A stretch of 64,000 bases of DNA from Kuschelorhynchus macadamiae (lineage: Eukaryota > Arthropoda > Insecta > Coleoptera > Curculionidae): the NCBI GenBank assembly GCA_030620095.1, contig JAUTXW010001637.1, positions 1-64,000 of the forward strand. Reading direction: 5' to 3'. Below the pieces are notes generated by a model. It was not told the origin of the DNA. It saw only the letters and a list, made by a program, of their open reading frames with translations, and ran no database searches. Shown here in pieces: positions 34,831-46,057 of this stretch. Position numbers and translations under genes: made by a program. The first letter of the stretch is position 1. Each line of letters begins with the position of its first letter.

Positions 34831-35875
34831 CAGTTTAATTAGTACATACACCATTTTTGGATTCCTACTATCTATGCCAAACTTGATTTTGGATATAATT
34901 TAAAATAAAATGAATAAATAGTTTTTACATTGAATTCATACCAGCTTATCCATATCGCCTTTAATTTTTCTGCAAAAAATAAAGTCAATTGAATAAAAGG
35001 ATTTTTCATGTTGATTTTTTAAACATTTTAATTCACCTCCATTTTGTTTCGCCATCTTGAATTCGCACCACAACTTTATCAGTTCATATCTATATCACAC
35101 TTAATTTGAAATTATTCTAATAAGTAGTTTTTTCAAGTTGATTTTTTAAAGATTTTATTAGACCGTCATTTTGATTTGCTACCTTGGATTTATACCAAAC
35201 CATTCCTATGTAGCCCTTTATTTTAGTACAAAATTTGAGACAGATTGGATCATTAGTTTTTAAGTAATATTTTTTTAACGTTCATTTTTCCGACATATTG
35301 GATTTTCATCAAAATATTAACAGTTCATTCCCTTACCACCCTTAACTTTTGACCAAAATTTGAAGTCAATCGGGTGAGTAGTGTTTAGGTTAAGCCAAGA
35401 ACAGACAGACAGACCGACGGAATTGATAAAACATATTTTTTGGAATCTAGGGACGCTAAAACATGAAGGTACGTCAAACTTCGAAAGGCGATTGTTTCAC
35501 GATTACAAACGTTTATTTGTCACCATTTTGTACCACAGTTTTACCAGTTCATCTCTATACTTACCACAGTTATTGCACAGAACTTCCATCAATCAGTCCA
35601 TTCAGTAGTTTTTTAGGCTGAATTTTTAAATATTTCATTACGCCGTCATTTTTTTTTTCGCTTTCACGGATTTGTACCAATATTTTACCAGTTGATGCCT
35701 ACATAATACTTGATTTTTGTGTTTTAGTAATACATCTTTTAACATCACAGGTCGACAGACAGTCCGACGGAATTAAGAACAGATGTTTCTCGGCATCTAG
35801 GAAGCTTGAAACGTAAAGATCTAAAAAAAACTGGGTGTTTTTTTACGATTCCATTTTACGAGGGAAGTAAAAAAA
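34831..35875 (-). repeat. Family A repeat, copy 5
   Basis: Inverted orientation. Worn submodules ('CCTCCATTTTGTTTCGCCAT' at 35037, 'GACCGTCATTTTGATTTGCT' at 35162) and headers with 'AGACAGACAGACCGACGGAA' (35403) and 'CGACAGACAGTCCGACGGAA' (35753) are present. The head 'TTTTACGAGGGAAGTAAAA' lies at 35855-35873. More diverged than copies 3 and 4. Confidence 0.8.
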
Positions 35876-36057
35876 TATGTCATTTGTCAGTCATATAAAT
35901 ATAACTTACCTTTTTTTTAACAAGTTCTTTTCCTGGAACGATACGCTGCGCGCCTAACATAAAGACGTTTTGCTATGACGTTACGACTATTTTCCGTAGA
36001 GGCAAGTGCAAAAACTATTTTCGTAACAAAAACAATGGTGCATTGAAAATTTTGTGA

Positions 36058-36320
36058 CATTATCTCGGAGGGTGATATATTTACGATTACAATACTTTCG
36101 TCTTACGAGGGAAGTAAAAATTGCTTATCCAATTTACCTCAAATTTTACTCAAAATCAAGTATGGCAGGCATTAACTGGTACAATTTTGGTACGAATCCA
36201 AGATGGCAAAACAAAATGGCGCCCTAATCAAATTTTTAAAAAATTCAGTCTGAAACACTACTTATTTCATTGATTTCAAATCATGTACAAAAATTTGATG
36301 TGGTATAGGGATACACTAGA
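36058..36320. repeat. Family A fragments, head-to-head
   Basis: 36058-36118 is a family A head in minus orientation (CTCGGAGGGTGAT...CTTACGAGGGAAGTAAAA). 36119-36320 is an internal submodule in plus orientation (CTTATCCAATTTACCTC..., 'TCCAAGATGGCAAAACAAAA', 'GCCTAATCAAATTTTT'). The abrupt switch of strand indicates rearrangement. Confidence 0.75.
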
Positions 36321-38252
36321 GTTTTTTAGCTGAACCCTCTAGCCACTTAGCTCAACAACCAACTACGATAATGTATCTTTTTGTTTTTTCAATTTTAATG
36401 AATTTGTCTGAAATGCCGATTAAATAATTTTGGGAGAATTTGTTATAATAAAATGCAGGCAATCAAATAGCAAAACACTGAGAATGCATGCCTTATGCAT
36501 AAGTGACTTGACCTCATATATTTGTTATCGAATATATGTTTATTATTTTGGTTAAAAAATACGCTTGTTGGGTTTTATTATATAAAAACTAAACTAGATT
36601 AAGACCTCTTTTCCAGCAGAGACTTCTGTTGTACTAAGGATCCAGAAAATGTTTTAGCGGCGTATTTTTTTAACTATTTGGTGAGAAGCATCACCTAATC
36701 CTATTTTAAAGGTTTTATTAGCAAGCTGGCCTTATAGGCCAGTCGAAACGCCATAGACGCTTCGGTTCCAGATGTGTATAAAATATTTTAGCTTTCACTT
36801 TGTAGACTTTAAGATCAGTTTGATATTGTTGTTTTATCTCAAGGTCCACTTAAGATTGAATTTTAGCTTACAGTTCACTGCAGATAACGCAAACATCAGA
36901 TCGAGGGCCGCCAAATTTATAGTTCTATAACTATTTTCAAAATATTTTCGGTATTAACAATAACTGATATCGCATATTACTGTTAGAAATTGGGTTAAAA
37001 TTACATAATTTTAACGGCAAAAATAATAAATGGGTTCTGTTATTTTACCTTAGTTAAAACGTTATTTAATTGTTATAAATGTTTTACTATTAAAATGTGT
37101 TTTTACACTATTACATGTAAAAAAAATTTATAATAACGTAATCAAGTACTTCGCGAATTTACCAAACATCCGTGAAAATTCATTATGCATCCAAATTTTA
37201 CTAAAAAGTTGGTGTACGTTTCATCAGTTGTAGTAATTTTACCCGACGTGGCACGTAACGCTGGTCAAAAGGAAGAGAAAAATAAAAGTAGAAGAAATTT
37301 TTACATCGAACCTCACATTTACACTATTATTATCCTTATTCATTAAACCTTTGGCAGTGCATGGGTAGTTTTAGATTTAAAGTGTTTCAGTGCGCGTTTT
37401 AGTGTAAAAAACATTTCCTGTAAAACTAGATGTCTTAAAAAATAATCGACGATGATAGTAATTTCAGAGTTCAAGTGCAGTATTTGTATAAAAATTAGGT
37501 AAGAATTTAGAACATTGTTACGTGTTAGACGTATTATTCACTATACTACGAGATTTCCATAAAAAGACTTGATTTCAATAATTTTAGTTGTAGTTTTATC
37601 ATAAAATAAACTTTTTAAAGCTAATTGTGTTTTTTTTTTCGAATAAACCATACCTACGTACTTTTGTTGTTAAAAGCATGGTTTTCAATGTTTGGTTAAA
37701 AGCCATACTTATTTTCAAGCTGAATATTTAGCAAATTTGTTATTTAGATTTGTTATAAATGGAAAATACGAACTGAAACCAAACATAAATTAGGATTTTT
37801 TAGCAACAAGTTTAGCCATACGACTGAAACGCTTACGTTATAACGCCGTTACCGATCTCTATTAGTGTCATTAAAAAAATGAACGGAGACGCAGTGTTTA
37901 TGAGATTTTTAATAACATTTTAAGTTAGTGTAACTTTAATGTAAAGTTTATTATTTTTATTTTTGCAAATCTCATAACCTATATAAAGTAATGATCTTTG
38001 CCATCATTTTACCTGAGAAAGCAGGTATTTTTACATAAATTCCATAGGAGTAATATATTTAGTGTTTTTAATTACTTCTATAGTAAATTTTAGTGAGAAT
38101 TAAACGTTTTCATTAAGAACTAACTTAATTTTATACAAATTAACAGAATTTTTAAGGGGCACTTTTCCCTGTAATAAGGTTTAATAAGGCAAAATTTAAA
38201 AATACCAAAGAATATACTAAAATAGCACTCTAAAAATACGGTTTCAATATTT
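36321..38252. other. AT-rich region without recognisable genes
   Basis: No coding motif. At 36730-36752 there is a strong hairpin, GCTGGCC-TTATA-GGCCAGT, followed by CGAAACGCC. It resembles the 3' half of a hammerhead motif but lacks the 5' core. Confidence 0.3.
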
Positions 38253-38466
38253 GAATTTTTACTGTAAATATGACGGAAATTTCGACTCTAATTTTACCTC
38301 TATAAATGTAGTTTTACAATTACTTGCTTATTTTTACAGTTTTAAAAGTAAAAATAATTGAATTTTTACTGTAAATATGACCGAATTTTCAACTGCAACT
38401 TTATCTCGAGAAGTGTATTTTTACAAGTACCTGCTTAATTTTACAGTTTTACAAGTAAAAATACAT
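38253..38466. repeat. Two-copy tandem repeat, period 107 bp
   Basis: Units start at 38253 and 38360 with GAATTTTTACTGTAAATATG. Both contain 'TTTTACA', 'ACTTGCTTATTTTTACAGTT'-like and 'AAGTAAAAATA' blocks. The start (TTTTTACTGTAAA) and the later TTTTACAGTTTTA are near-palindromic, so each unit can fold. Confidence 0.75.
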
Positions 38467-38893
38467 AAAATTACGTTTGTAACATGATTACAACGTTTTT
38501 TATGTAACAGCACTATTTCTTTCTAACAGTGCAGCCAATGTTTTACCCTAGTTACCCCCAAACTACCTACAAGTAACCCGATCTAAACCTAAAATTATAA
38601 TATATGGTTCTTTAATTTGGCTATCTCAAAACTTGGAATTTATTTTTTTTTGTTTTGCAGTTTGTATTTTTGTATTTATTTCGTACCCTGTATGACATTC
38701 ATTTTTTAGTCTTATTTTTCAGATAAACAAAACTCTCTGTGAGGAATAACTTTTTCGTCTAAGATGCAAATTATTAACATTTACAGGTGTAATTAAGTCC
38801 ATCCGGGGACACACTGTATATCTGTTAACCTCATAATAAAAAGTCTGTTGTCCCCAAACTACCTATAACTAACCCGCTCTTAAACCAAAATTG

Positions 38894-38931
<38 letters not shown>

Positions 38932-39014
38932 ACTATCCTCATAATAAAAGGTATGTATACCTTTTTGTGGACAACAGGAACACACTTGATTAAATGTAGT
39001 AAATAACACCCGTT
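38467..39014. repeat. Direct repeat around a (TA)n tract
   Basis: 'CCCCAAACTACCTACAAGTA' (38568) with 'ACCCGATCTAAACC' and 'CCCCAAACTACCTATAACTA' (38852) with 'ACCCGCTCTTAAACC' are diverged direct copies about 285 bp apart. The second runs into a (TA)n tract at 38894-38930. The block 'CCTCATAATAAAA' also occurs twice (38829 and 38938). Confidence 0.6.
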
Positions 39015-39334
39015 TTCACTAAAGAGGTTTAAATTTAGACTAGGTCTAACTTGACAGTTATATGTTTAAGATGACATTTTGAACGACACGATTACAAAAT
39101 GACAGTGACATAAGCGAAACATAACTGGAGAACTAACAGCCGGTTGGACAAAACTTAATTGCTGTTTAGAATAACACCGAGCTTTCAAATTTGACAAGCA
39201 GCTTATAGAAATCTGTCAAATTTGACACTCCGTTAAATATTCTAAACTTTAATTGAGCTTTCTGCAACTGACCGTAAAAGTTTTAAGTACCATGGCAACT
39301 AGAGCTAGTCTATCTCTTAAACCTTTTTAGTGAA
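39015..39334. mobile_element. MITE with 30-bp TIRs
   Basis: Left end TTCACTAAAGAGGTTTAAAT followed by TTAGACTAGG. The reverse complement of the right end is TTCACTAAAAAGGTTTAAGA followed by GATAGACTAG. These are imperfect TIRs of about 30 bp around a 320-bp non-coding body. Inside, 'GTCAAATTTGACA'-type palindromes occur near 39220. Superfamily and target duplication are undetermined. Confidence 0.65.
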
Positions 39335-40833
39335 CATGGGGTAAATGTCTTGCTTTTCCTGATTACCCAATTCGTTAAAATTTTTCAATTAACTGTTTTT
39401 CTGATCATCTGATGAAAGCAATAATTCACTAACATCACAAATATCTATATTTGCTTTTTCCTGCACTTGTTTCCAGACTCCCTCGCGGCTTTTAATGCAG
39501 CTATTTTTGTTGCAAACTCCTTTCCTTGGGCACGACAGCGTTCTCTTTCATTCTCTATCCACCTCCATTCCTTCTTTTCTTTTTTAATTCAATTACAGTT
39601 GAATCAAGATCTTTTTGTGAATTAGCCATGAGTTTAACGCACAAAAGGTGAAGAAAGTGAGGTTACGAAAAAGTAGGGAGAAATTAGTATTATAGGTTCA
39701 CCCAAAGCAGGTGTGAATATATAAACATGGTCTAAGGCTAAGATGGCCGTTCTTATTTTCAACCACATTAGTAATGTCAAACACCGATCGAAAATAGGGC
39801 CCATCTTTTAGGAACCGAAATGTTAAAATGAACTTTTACTTTTGTACTAACATTGCCGTTAGTACAAAAGTACTAAATACAAAGAGTACAAATTTGCAAA
39901 AAAACGCATTTCTGAAAAGCGCCCATTTTGGCCCTTTTAAAAATAACCGTCTCAATTAAAACTGAAGATTTAGGTATCTCTATAGTAAAAATTATTTAAT
40001 GATTCTTACGCCCATTCTATTTTAGAGACAAGCAAAAACTTTTATAAGGAATAAGTTTTTGTTCTAGAATTATTAATAAAAACAATTCTTATATAGATGT
40101 ATAATAATATGATTTTACTATGACACTTTTCAGGCCTAGAAACTAACGATAATCATGGAGTATAGTTTAGATTTAGCGTCAAAAGTTACAGTGTTGCAGA
40201 ATGTGTTTCATACCTATAATACTTTGTAATTGTTGTAAATATTATTGCTTAAAATATAGCTTATACTATATTTTATTTTCTTTACAAATAAATTTCCTTT
40301 TTAATAAAATGTACATATTTTTAAAATTAATTATTATTAATATAACTTGCAATCAAAAATTATATGTTTTGATAATTGCTTTATAATACACAATTCCTTT
40401 CTTTTAAGTACTTTCAATTTCGTACTATTTTATCTACCCTCGTACACCAACCTATCCAGTATTGATGGTTATCGCTACATTGCCAAAAACACGGCGTTTG
40501 AATAAATAATGTGATTTCCAAATATTATACTTATTTTATTGGTGTGATCCTATTATACCATCAGGTAAATCGCGAATATTATTTAATATTATTTTGTTTA
40601 ACGATTTGACGGTAACACACACAAGGTACTGATATTGTACCCATCGTTACCTAAAAGTACAGTCCACTAATCGTCCATCCATAGATAATTACAATGCAAA
40701 AACGATCGAATATTTAATAGTCTTTTAACGACTAGCAAATATCGCTTTAATATATATATACACACACATAAATTTCTTCGTTCAACAGAGATGTTGTTAC
40801 GTGGTGGTTGTTAAAATTATTTAATTAGCAGAT
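39335..40833. other. Unassigned region
   Basis: Read on the minus strand from ATG at about 39630, 'MANSQKDLDSTVIELKK' begins a short frame that continues after a shift as a charged 'EWRWIENERERCRAQGKEFA' segment. It could be a worn TE accessory protein beside the MITE, but no domain is recognisable. 40740-40770 holds a (TA)/(CA) microsatellite. Confidence 0.25.
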
Positions 40834-41101
40834 ATTGTATTTCAGCACTTATTTGTTAATTAAGTCAGTCAATTTTATTTCTAGTAAGGAAAGATATTTG
40901 AAATTTGTAACTTACTATACTAGTCAGACATCTTTTTCTTTGTCGTTTTTAAAGATTGCTTATTTAGTTGCTTTGTATTTCAGCACTTATTTGTTAAGAA
41001 TTAAAGGTAAATCTAGAGATGCCAGTCGATTTTATTACTGGTCAGTAAAGCAAGATATTTTAAAGTCTGTAGTACTATACTACTTTTTTGTATTGTTGTA
41101 A
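40834..41101. repeat. Diverged two-copy tandem repeat, about 138 bp
   Basis: TTGTATTTCAGCACTTATTT with GTTAA occurs at about 40834 and 40973. Later parts (GTCAGTCAATTTTATT versus GCCAGTCGATTTTATT) also correspond. The 88-codon ORF over it reflects this duplication and is not a recognised protein. Confidence 0.55.
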
Positions 41102-41159
41102 TTGACTCATACCTTAAAAGCTCTGAATATCTTCACCACATTCATTATACTTAAAATTA

Positions 41160-41645
41160 TAGCTTATATGACAGCCTAGATGTTAAATCGTTGTATCGAA
41201 AAAGCAACGGGTAAAGTAAAACCAAACTTCTGACTTCGTTATGTAGATGACATCTGTATTATATGGTCATATAACTCATATAGTTCAACAGAACTCGAAA
41301 ATTTTCATCCCAAAAAATAATTCACGCTAGAATTGGAAGAAAACATCAAACTACCATTTTTGAATAATCCAGTTGCAAGACGGTATAACGGCAGGCCGGG
41401 CGCGAGGCATGGGCAAGACGGGCATAATACACGGCTCCTGGTTTAGACCGGCCTCGCGTTTCAACCCGTTATACCGAATGAAGATGATGAAAATATTACT
41501 TATTGTAATAATGCAAAATCTCGCGCCGACTCTGCTTAATGGACACGTTATTATACACACTGATAGATATTTGAATGCAAAGTCACACCATCATAAGACA
41601 ATAAAATTATTTAACTTAATAAATGACTTAAATATTTAAACAGAA
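41160..41645 (+). pseudogene. Penelope-like reverse transcriptase relic
   Basis: A frame gives 'MLNRCIEKATGKVKPNF', a stop, then 'LRYVDDICIIWSYN' (the catalytic YVDD box at 41240-41251), 'ELENFHPKK' and 'FTLELEENIKLPFL', the order seen in PLE-type RTs (YVDD, then HP..QFT.E.E....LPFLD). The frame then meets an unrelated GC-rich insertion (about 41385-41545). It resumes with 'HTDRYLNAKSHHHKTIK', the expected downstream motif (THTDRYL...S.HH). Stops flank the catalytic box. Neither the GIY-YIG domain nor terminal repeats were found here. Confidence 0.65.
41381..41476. repeat. GC-rich hairpin inside the PLE relic
   Basis: CGGTATAACGG at the left pairs with CCGTTATACCG at the right, and further in 'GGCGCGAGGC' pairs with 'GCCTCGCG'. 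The segment is strikingly GC-rich against its AT-rich surroundings and interrupts the RT reading frame, so it looks like an insertion of foreign origin. I cannot assign it. Confidence 0.55.
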
Positions 41646-43485
41646 GAAACGACGCATTAAAACAACCAACAGTATATTTTAATAAACCAAAGACCGTAAA
41701 AAACAGCACCCTGAAAATATAACGAACGACCGCGGCCGAACCGATCTAACTCACGGCAATAAGTGGGGCTAAAATGGAAGCTTTGATATGGAATCCAGTC
41801 GCGTTCTGATGACATTCTCACCAGGTTTTTAAACTCACTCTTTCGATGTTGTCATTATTGTTCTAACGTTCCTTTAATTGATTTTTTAAAGTCAGTTCGA
41901 TGGCGCGGAGATCCAAGTGGCAGGCGGATACATAACCGTAGGAAACAGAAAAAAATGGTATCTGTAGAAGGATGAAAGGAGCAATCATCTAGGCTAAAAA
42001 TAAAACCATGTAGGGGAATTGGAGGGCTCGACGGATGCTCCTGCATTCCTATGTTTTTAATCTAATTTAAAAACGCACTAAAAAATGCAAGCGGAATTGA
42101 GAAGAAAGAATACCGAAAGACAGCAAGGGTACGTACAGGCACCTATGGCTCCTCCTTGCAGAATGCAGTGCTAACTGCGTCTTTAGGGGTCGAGATGGAG
42201 TCCGTGGACCCTACAAGCTAATTCCGACAGATTTCTCACAATTATGAAGGGGTGATCTTTCCAGGATCAGGGGTGCTTCCATCCTTTCTATTCTACCCCT
42301 TCGTTACCTCCAAAAGGAGTTGGGATACAAGTGGAACAAGGATTTCTACCACCCCCCCCCCCCCGGTGCAAAAAAACAAGTAATAGGTCGTCTGAAAAAA
42401 AGTTTCAACGATCAAACAGTCTTAAGTTTTAGTTTTCATTCTGAGGCGAAATTGAAAGCTCCGAAAATACCAGATGCAATTTTGGTGAAACGTCAGTGAA
42501 ATCGTTAGTTTCAGGACGAAAGCAGTGAACAGATATACATGCGGATTTAAAACATTTGTTTACATTTAAATATAAACTGAAACTTCAGCAAATTAACCGT
42601 TCTAATTCAGTATCACGATATAGGCGCGAATAAGTGAAACTTTGAATACAGGAAAAATATTGGCAAAAATAATAAAAGTAATCTTTACGTAGTTCAAATC
42701 ATCTCAAAAACGAGGTAGAAATAGGTTTTTATTGTTTAATTTTATCGACCGCTGTAGGTGTAAATTTTATTGCCAATATTGTATTATTGCTTTGGATATT
42801 AAATACATAATTACTATATTGCTGCATTGTACCATGTCGTATTTTATGGGTTTTCGTATTGCGTCACTGTTAAACTAAAATAACGTTTTTATTCAATTTA
42901 GTAGCAAATAATTTTAAAATGCCAACTTTTTGCTAAACCAGAAAGGTACTTTTTTCAAACTTTACGTAAGAAAAACATACATTTGTATAAGTCAACCAGT
43001 AGCAATGTAAGTTGTTACATGGTGGTTATTTAGCAAAAAAAGCACAAGGCAAAACATTACTAGCTTTTACTTTGAAATTGATATTTTTTCAATAGAAGAA
43101 GTACCTTTATCGTCTGGGGAATGAATAAATTTTGGTTTCTTGGTTATAAGCATTTGGTGGCTTCCCCAGTGGGGGTTGCTCTTTAATTCTTTGAAACCAG
43201 TGTTGTATAATGCAGGACAAATATGAACGAAAAAAAAAACATAAAATAAACTCACATATAAGCATGTTGTTTTATATTAATATTAATTAATGATTACTTA
43301 ATTTTTATTAGTTTATAAATAAAATATAAAGTAACATTAACCAAACTCATTGAAAAACCAATAAACAAATAACCGTTGCTAAACATTTTCTGTTAAAAAC
43401 TCTTTTGTCCGGATTTATATGTTTATGCACTGATTGAGGATAAAAATAAGGAAATACTAGCTAGCACATGATATTATCCGAACAC
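41646..43485. other. Unassigned region; possible retrotransposon 5' part
   Basis: 42100-42370 is GC-richer, with a 13-C run at 42352-42364. Its base composition is like the 5' region of non-LTR elements, and the RT relic 1.1 kb downstream is on the same strand, but no conserved motif supports a link. ORFs in 41855-43255 have no recognisable domain. Confidence 0.25.
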
Positions 43486-43489
43486 ATCA

Positions 43490-44176
43490 GTGCCACTAAC
43501 GGAATGTCTAGAAGATCTGCAACGAGCAATCGACCGGGTAGGGGAGGTTAGCGAAGAGAATGGCTTGTCATTAAATATTAGGAAGACTATATTCATGATT
43601 ATATCCAAAACTCTACTAGGCCGACATAAGTCCTAAGGAAATAGTGAAAAGGGTTCAAAAATGCAAATATTTCGGCACGGGGAGAAGCAGAATGAGAAAT
43701 GTGTTTTGCAGCCGTGGTACTAACTTGACAACTAAGACTCGCATTTTGAGATACCACGTATTTTCCGTTTTGATGTACGGAATGAAGGCGTCGATCCTTA
43801 AGAAAAACAATATCGACCAAATTGGAGTCATTTGAGTTATGGATGTACGGGAGAATACTGAAGCTGAATTGGGTTGATCGAGTCACAAATTTTGACCGGC
43901 TGGCCAGTATCGATAACCAGAAGGAAGTGGTTAACACTGTGAAGGTGAGGAAACTACAATATCTGGGTCATATAATGAGACAGATATGAATTGCTGCGAT
44001 TTATAATACAAGAAATAATCATAGGAAAAAGGAATCAAGGAAGAAGATGCATATCATGGTTAAACAATATCAGAACATGGTTTAACTCCGGCTCCACTGA
44101 CCTCTTTAGAGCAGCAGCATCCAAAATTCGAGTAGCTGTGATGGAAGCCAAACTTCTTAGAGGAGCCAGCACATGA
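43490..44176 (+). pseudogene. Non-LTR reverse transcriptase C-terminal relic
   Basis: Across three frames: 'DLQRAIDRVGEVSEENGLSL' with 'NIRKT.FM..SKT' (43512-43610, downstream of the RT catalytic box); 'MKRVQKCKYFGTG' (43644); 'RILRYHVFSVLMYGMKASIL' with 'KKNNIDQI' (43740-43830); 'WMYGRILKLNWVDRVTNFDR'-like (43840-43900); 'VRKLQYLGHIMR' (43948-43982); and finally 'GKRNQGRRCISWLNNIRTWF' with 'DLFRAAASKIRVAVM' (44022-44145). This is the common C-terminal pattern of insect non-LTR elements found in many copies. Catalytic motifs lie upstream and are absent. Several frameshifts are needed. Confidence 0.7.
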
Positions 44177-44730
44177 GGAAGAAATAAAAATTTTTAATCA
44201 AAGCTTGAGGTGTGGGAGGGATCCTTTGTTGTTGTCATGCGAAAGAGCCCAGTATGCCAAGTTTCTAGCCCCATTCTTACGGACCTTGTTGAACTCCACA
44301 ACATGTTTGCAGCTATATGATACCATGTCGCACCTTTGGTAGGAGGTACAGTAGCAAGATAAAAGTGCATTATATCATGGATTTCGCAAAGTGTTTATAG
44401 TGTATTGTATTTAAATTTTATTACCACTCATACAAGGCGATAAGGACACGTTCTCCAACATCGGCGTCTGGTTTTTAAAAATGCTGACAAGTTTATTAAA
44501 AAATGAATATAAACTGCAAAATCAGACTTTACCTTGTCTGAAAAGGCCAAAACATATATAATATATACGTTGTTTCGTGGTAATGGAGTTTTAATTCCGG
44601 CGAAGATTTCGGATGTTCTCTTGGTAACCACAAATGTCGATTCTGCTCCTGTTGGTGACTCTGGTATGGTTCTGTTGTATTAAGTTTTGGCGCTAATTGT
44701 ACCTCGTCTCTCAACTATTTAGTTGACTGT
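44177..44730. other. Unassigned region before the first PLE
   Basis: No recognisable coding. It leads into a hammerhead-like motif and a short (TA)n, so its right part may be a worn PLE end. Confidence 0.3.
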
Positions 44731-44731
44731 A

Positions 44732-44763
44732 TTGATGAAGACCTTAAGTCAAAAACACGTGTC
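44732..44763 (+). ncRNA. Hammerhead-like relic with 4-bp stem III
   Basis: TTGATGA (CUGAUGA with C3 changed), one A, GAC-CTTAA-GTC (3-bp stem II), an A-run where GAAA is expected, then CACGTGTC. ACAC/GTGT is self-complementary and ends in the UC expected at the cleavage site. The G of GAAA is lost and one A is extra, so it is a relic. About 50 bp further on lies a (TA)n tract. Confidence 0.35.
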
Positions 44764-44923
44764 TATAGTAAATCAAATTTCAATGTGCTTTAGCAGTCCT
44801 CCCTAAAAAAAATTGTATATATATATATATATATTTATATTTCTCTTCTTGAACCTTACAATTTATAAATATCAAGTACTTTCTTGGGATTAGGTTCGTG
44901 GATTGAACAAAGAAACTTTAATT

Positions 44924-44956
44924 GACGTTTCGCCTGTCCATTTCAGGCTTTTTCAA
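44924..44956 (-). ncRNA. Hammerhead-like motif of PLE 1, left arm
   Basis: Exact inverted copy of the motif at 48089-48121: TTGAAAAA, GCCTG-AAATGGA-CAGGC, GAAACGTC. Confidence 0.4.
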
Positions 44957-45323
44957 AATATTTAATTCTGCACACCTAAAAATTAAATACAAAAAGTGTA
45001 TATATGTAAGTTAATAAATAAAAACAATTAGGTATAACTGCACGCACTAAAATTATTAAAACATTTATTTAAAATAGTACAGTACATACCTTGAGAAAGA
45101 TGTTCTTTTACCTTGCTTGGCGGTGTGGAGGTAAGTGATACACTGGTTAAAGAATTCTATTGTTTTTTTTTTATTTTTTTTTATATATATCCTTTAGTTT
45201 TTTTGATTATATTTACAATGTAGAACTATTTGTGGATACGGGTTGTTTTAAAAGTATTTGTGTGAGTCTGACAGTATACAGTATGTATTTATGATTGAGG
45301 GAAAATAGTTTATAACAATTGAA

Positions 45324-45935
45324 TTAAATTAGATTGTGATATATTTGGCTGAGATTGTCAATGTCTTTCCGATCGTTTACTGTATTTTTTTCTTTTTTTA
45401 TCTCGACCATTTCTTTGAATGTCAGTTTATGGTAATGTTGTTCTTTTGATAAGACCGTTGTACCCGAAAAATCAAATTCATGTTTCATGTCTCTTTCATG
45501 TTTATGTAGTTCTGTGGAAGCATTTTTTGTATATTTATGCCCATTTAGTCTATTTGATAGGTATTGTGTGGTCATGCCGATATATTTTTTGGGGCAGTTT
45601 AGGCAGGGAATGCTGTAAACTACGTTTGATTGTTTTTTAATTGGTGTCTGACTTTTTAGGGGTGTATATAAAGATTTAAGGGTATTGTTAGATTTGTGGC
45701 ATACGGTTATGTCGTGTTTACCGAGAATGTGTTTAATCTTTTCAGAAAGACCTTCAGTGTATGGCAAAGATATGTATGTAGTTGTTTTATTGTTGTCATG
45801 ATTATTTACAATATGTTTTGTGGCATTGTATAATTTTTGGGTTCTTCGCTTTATAATTCGTTCGATGGCTTTTAATGGGAAATGATTTTTTAAGAGAGTA
45901 TTTTTAACTTTATTTAGAATGTCAACTCGGTATAT
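45324..45935 (-). pseudogene. Inverted partial copy of PLE 1 ORF (GIY-YIG part)
   Basis: The 147-codon ORF (45324-45767) repeats the last 147 residues of the plus-strand PLE 1 ORF with a single visible difference (Glu for Ala in 'NASTxLHKHE'). It covers the linker and whole GIY-YIG domain, but lacks RT. Minus-strand coding similarity continues upstream to 45935, where the arm ends. It is part of the element's structure rather than an independent gene. Confidence 0.85.
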
Positions 45936-46057
45936 GTTTGTTATGACATGTTAATGTCATTACCAACCATAAAATTAAAATAAGACACAAAAAAATACAG
46001 CAAAACAAAACTCAAAAAAAACTATCAAAGCAAGCAAAAAAATGTAAATATTTTTGA

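Noticed and set aside
36728..36760. Hairpin GCTGGCC-TTATA-GGCCAGT followed by CGAAACGCC as a hammerhead
   Set aside because: The 5' core CUGANGA is absent (UUAGCAA), there is an extra C before GAAA, and no PLE is nearby. Kept only as a hairpin note.
39412..39440. CTGATGA as a further hammerhead core (also near 3500 and 41788)
   Set aside because: No stem II and GAAA follow at the required distance.
42352..42364. 13-C run as a functional element
   Set aside because: An isolated homopolymer; likely slippage within decayed retroelement-like sequence.
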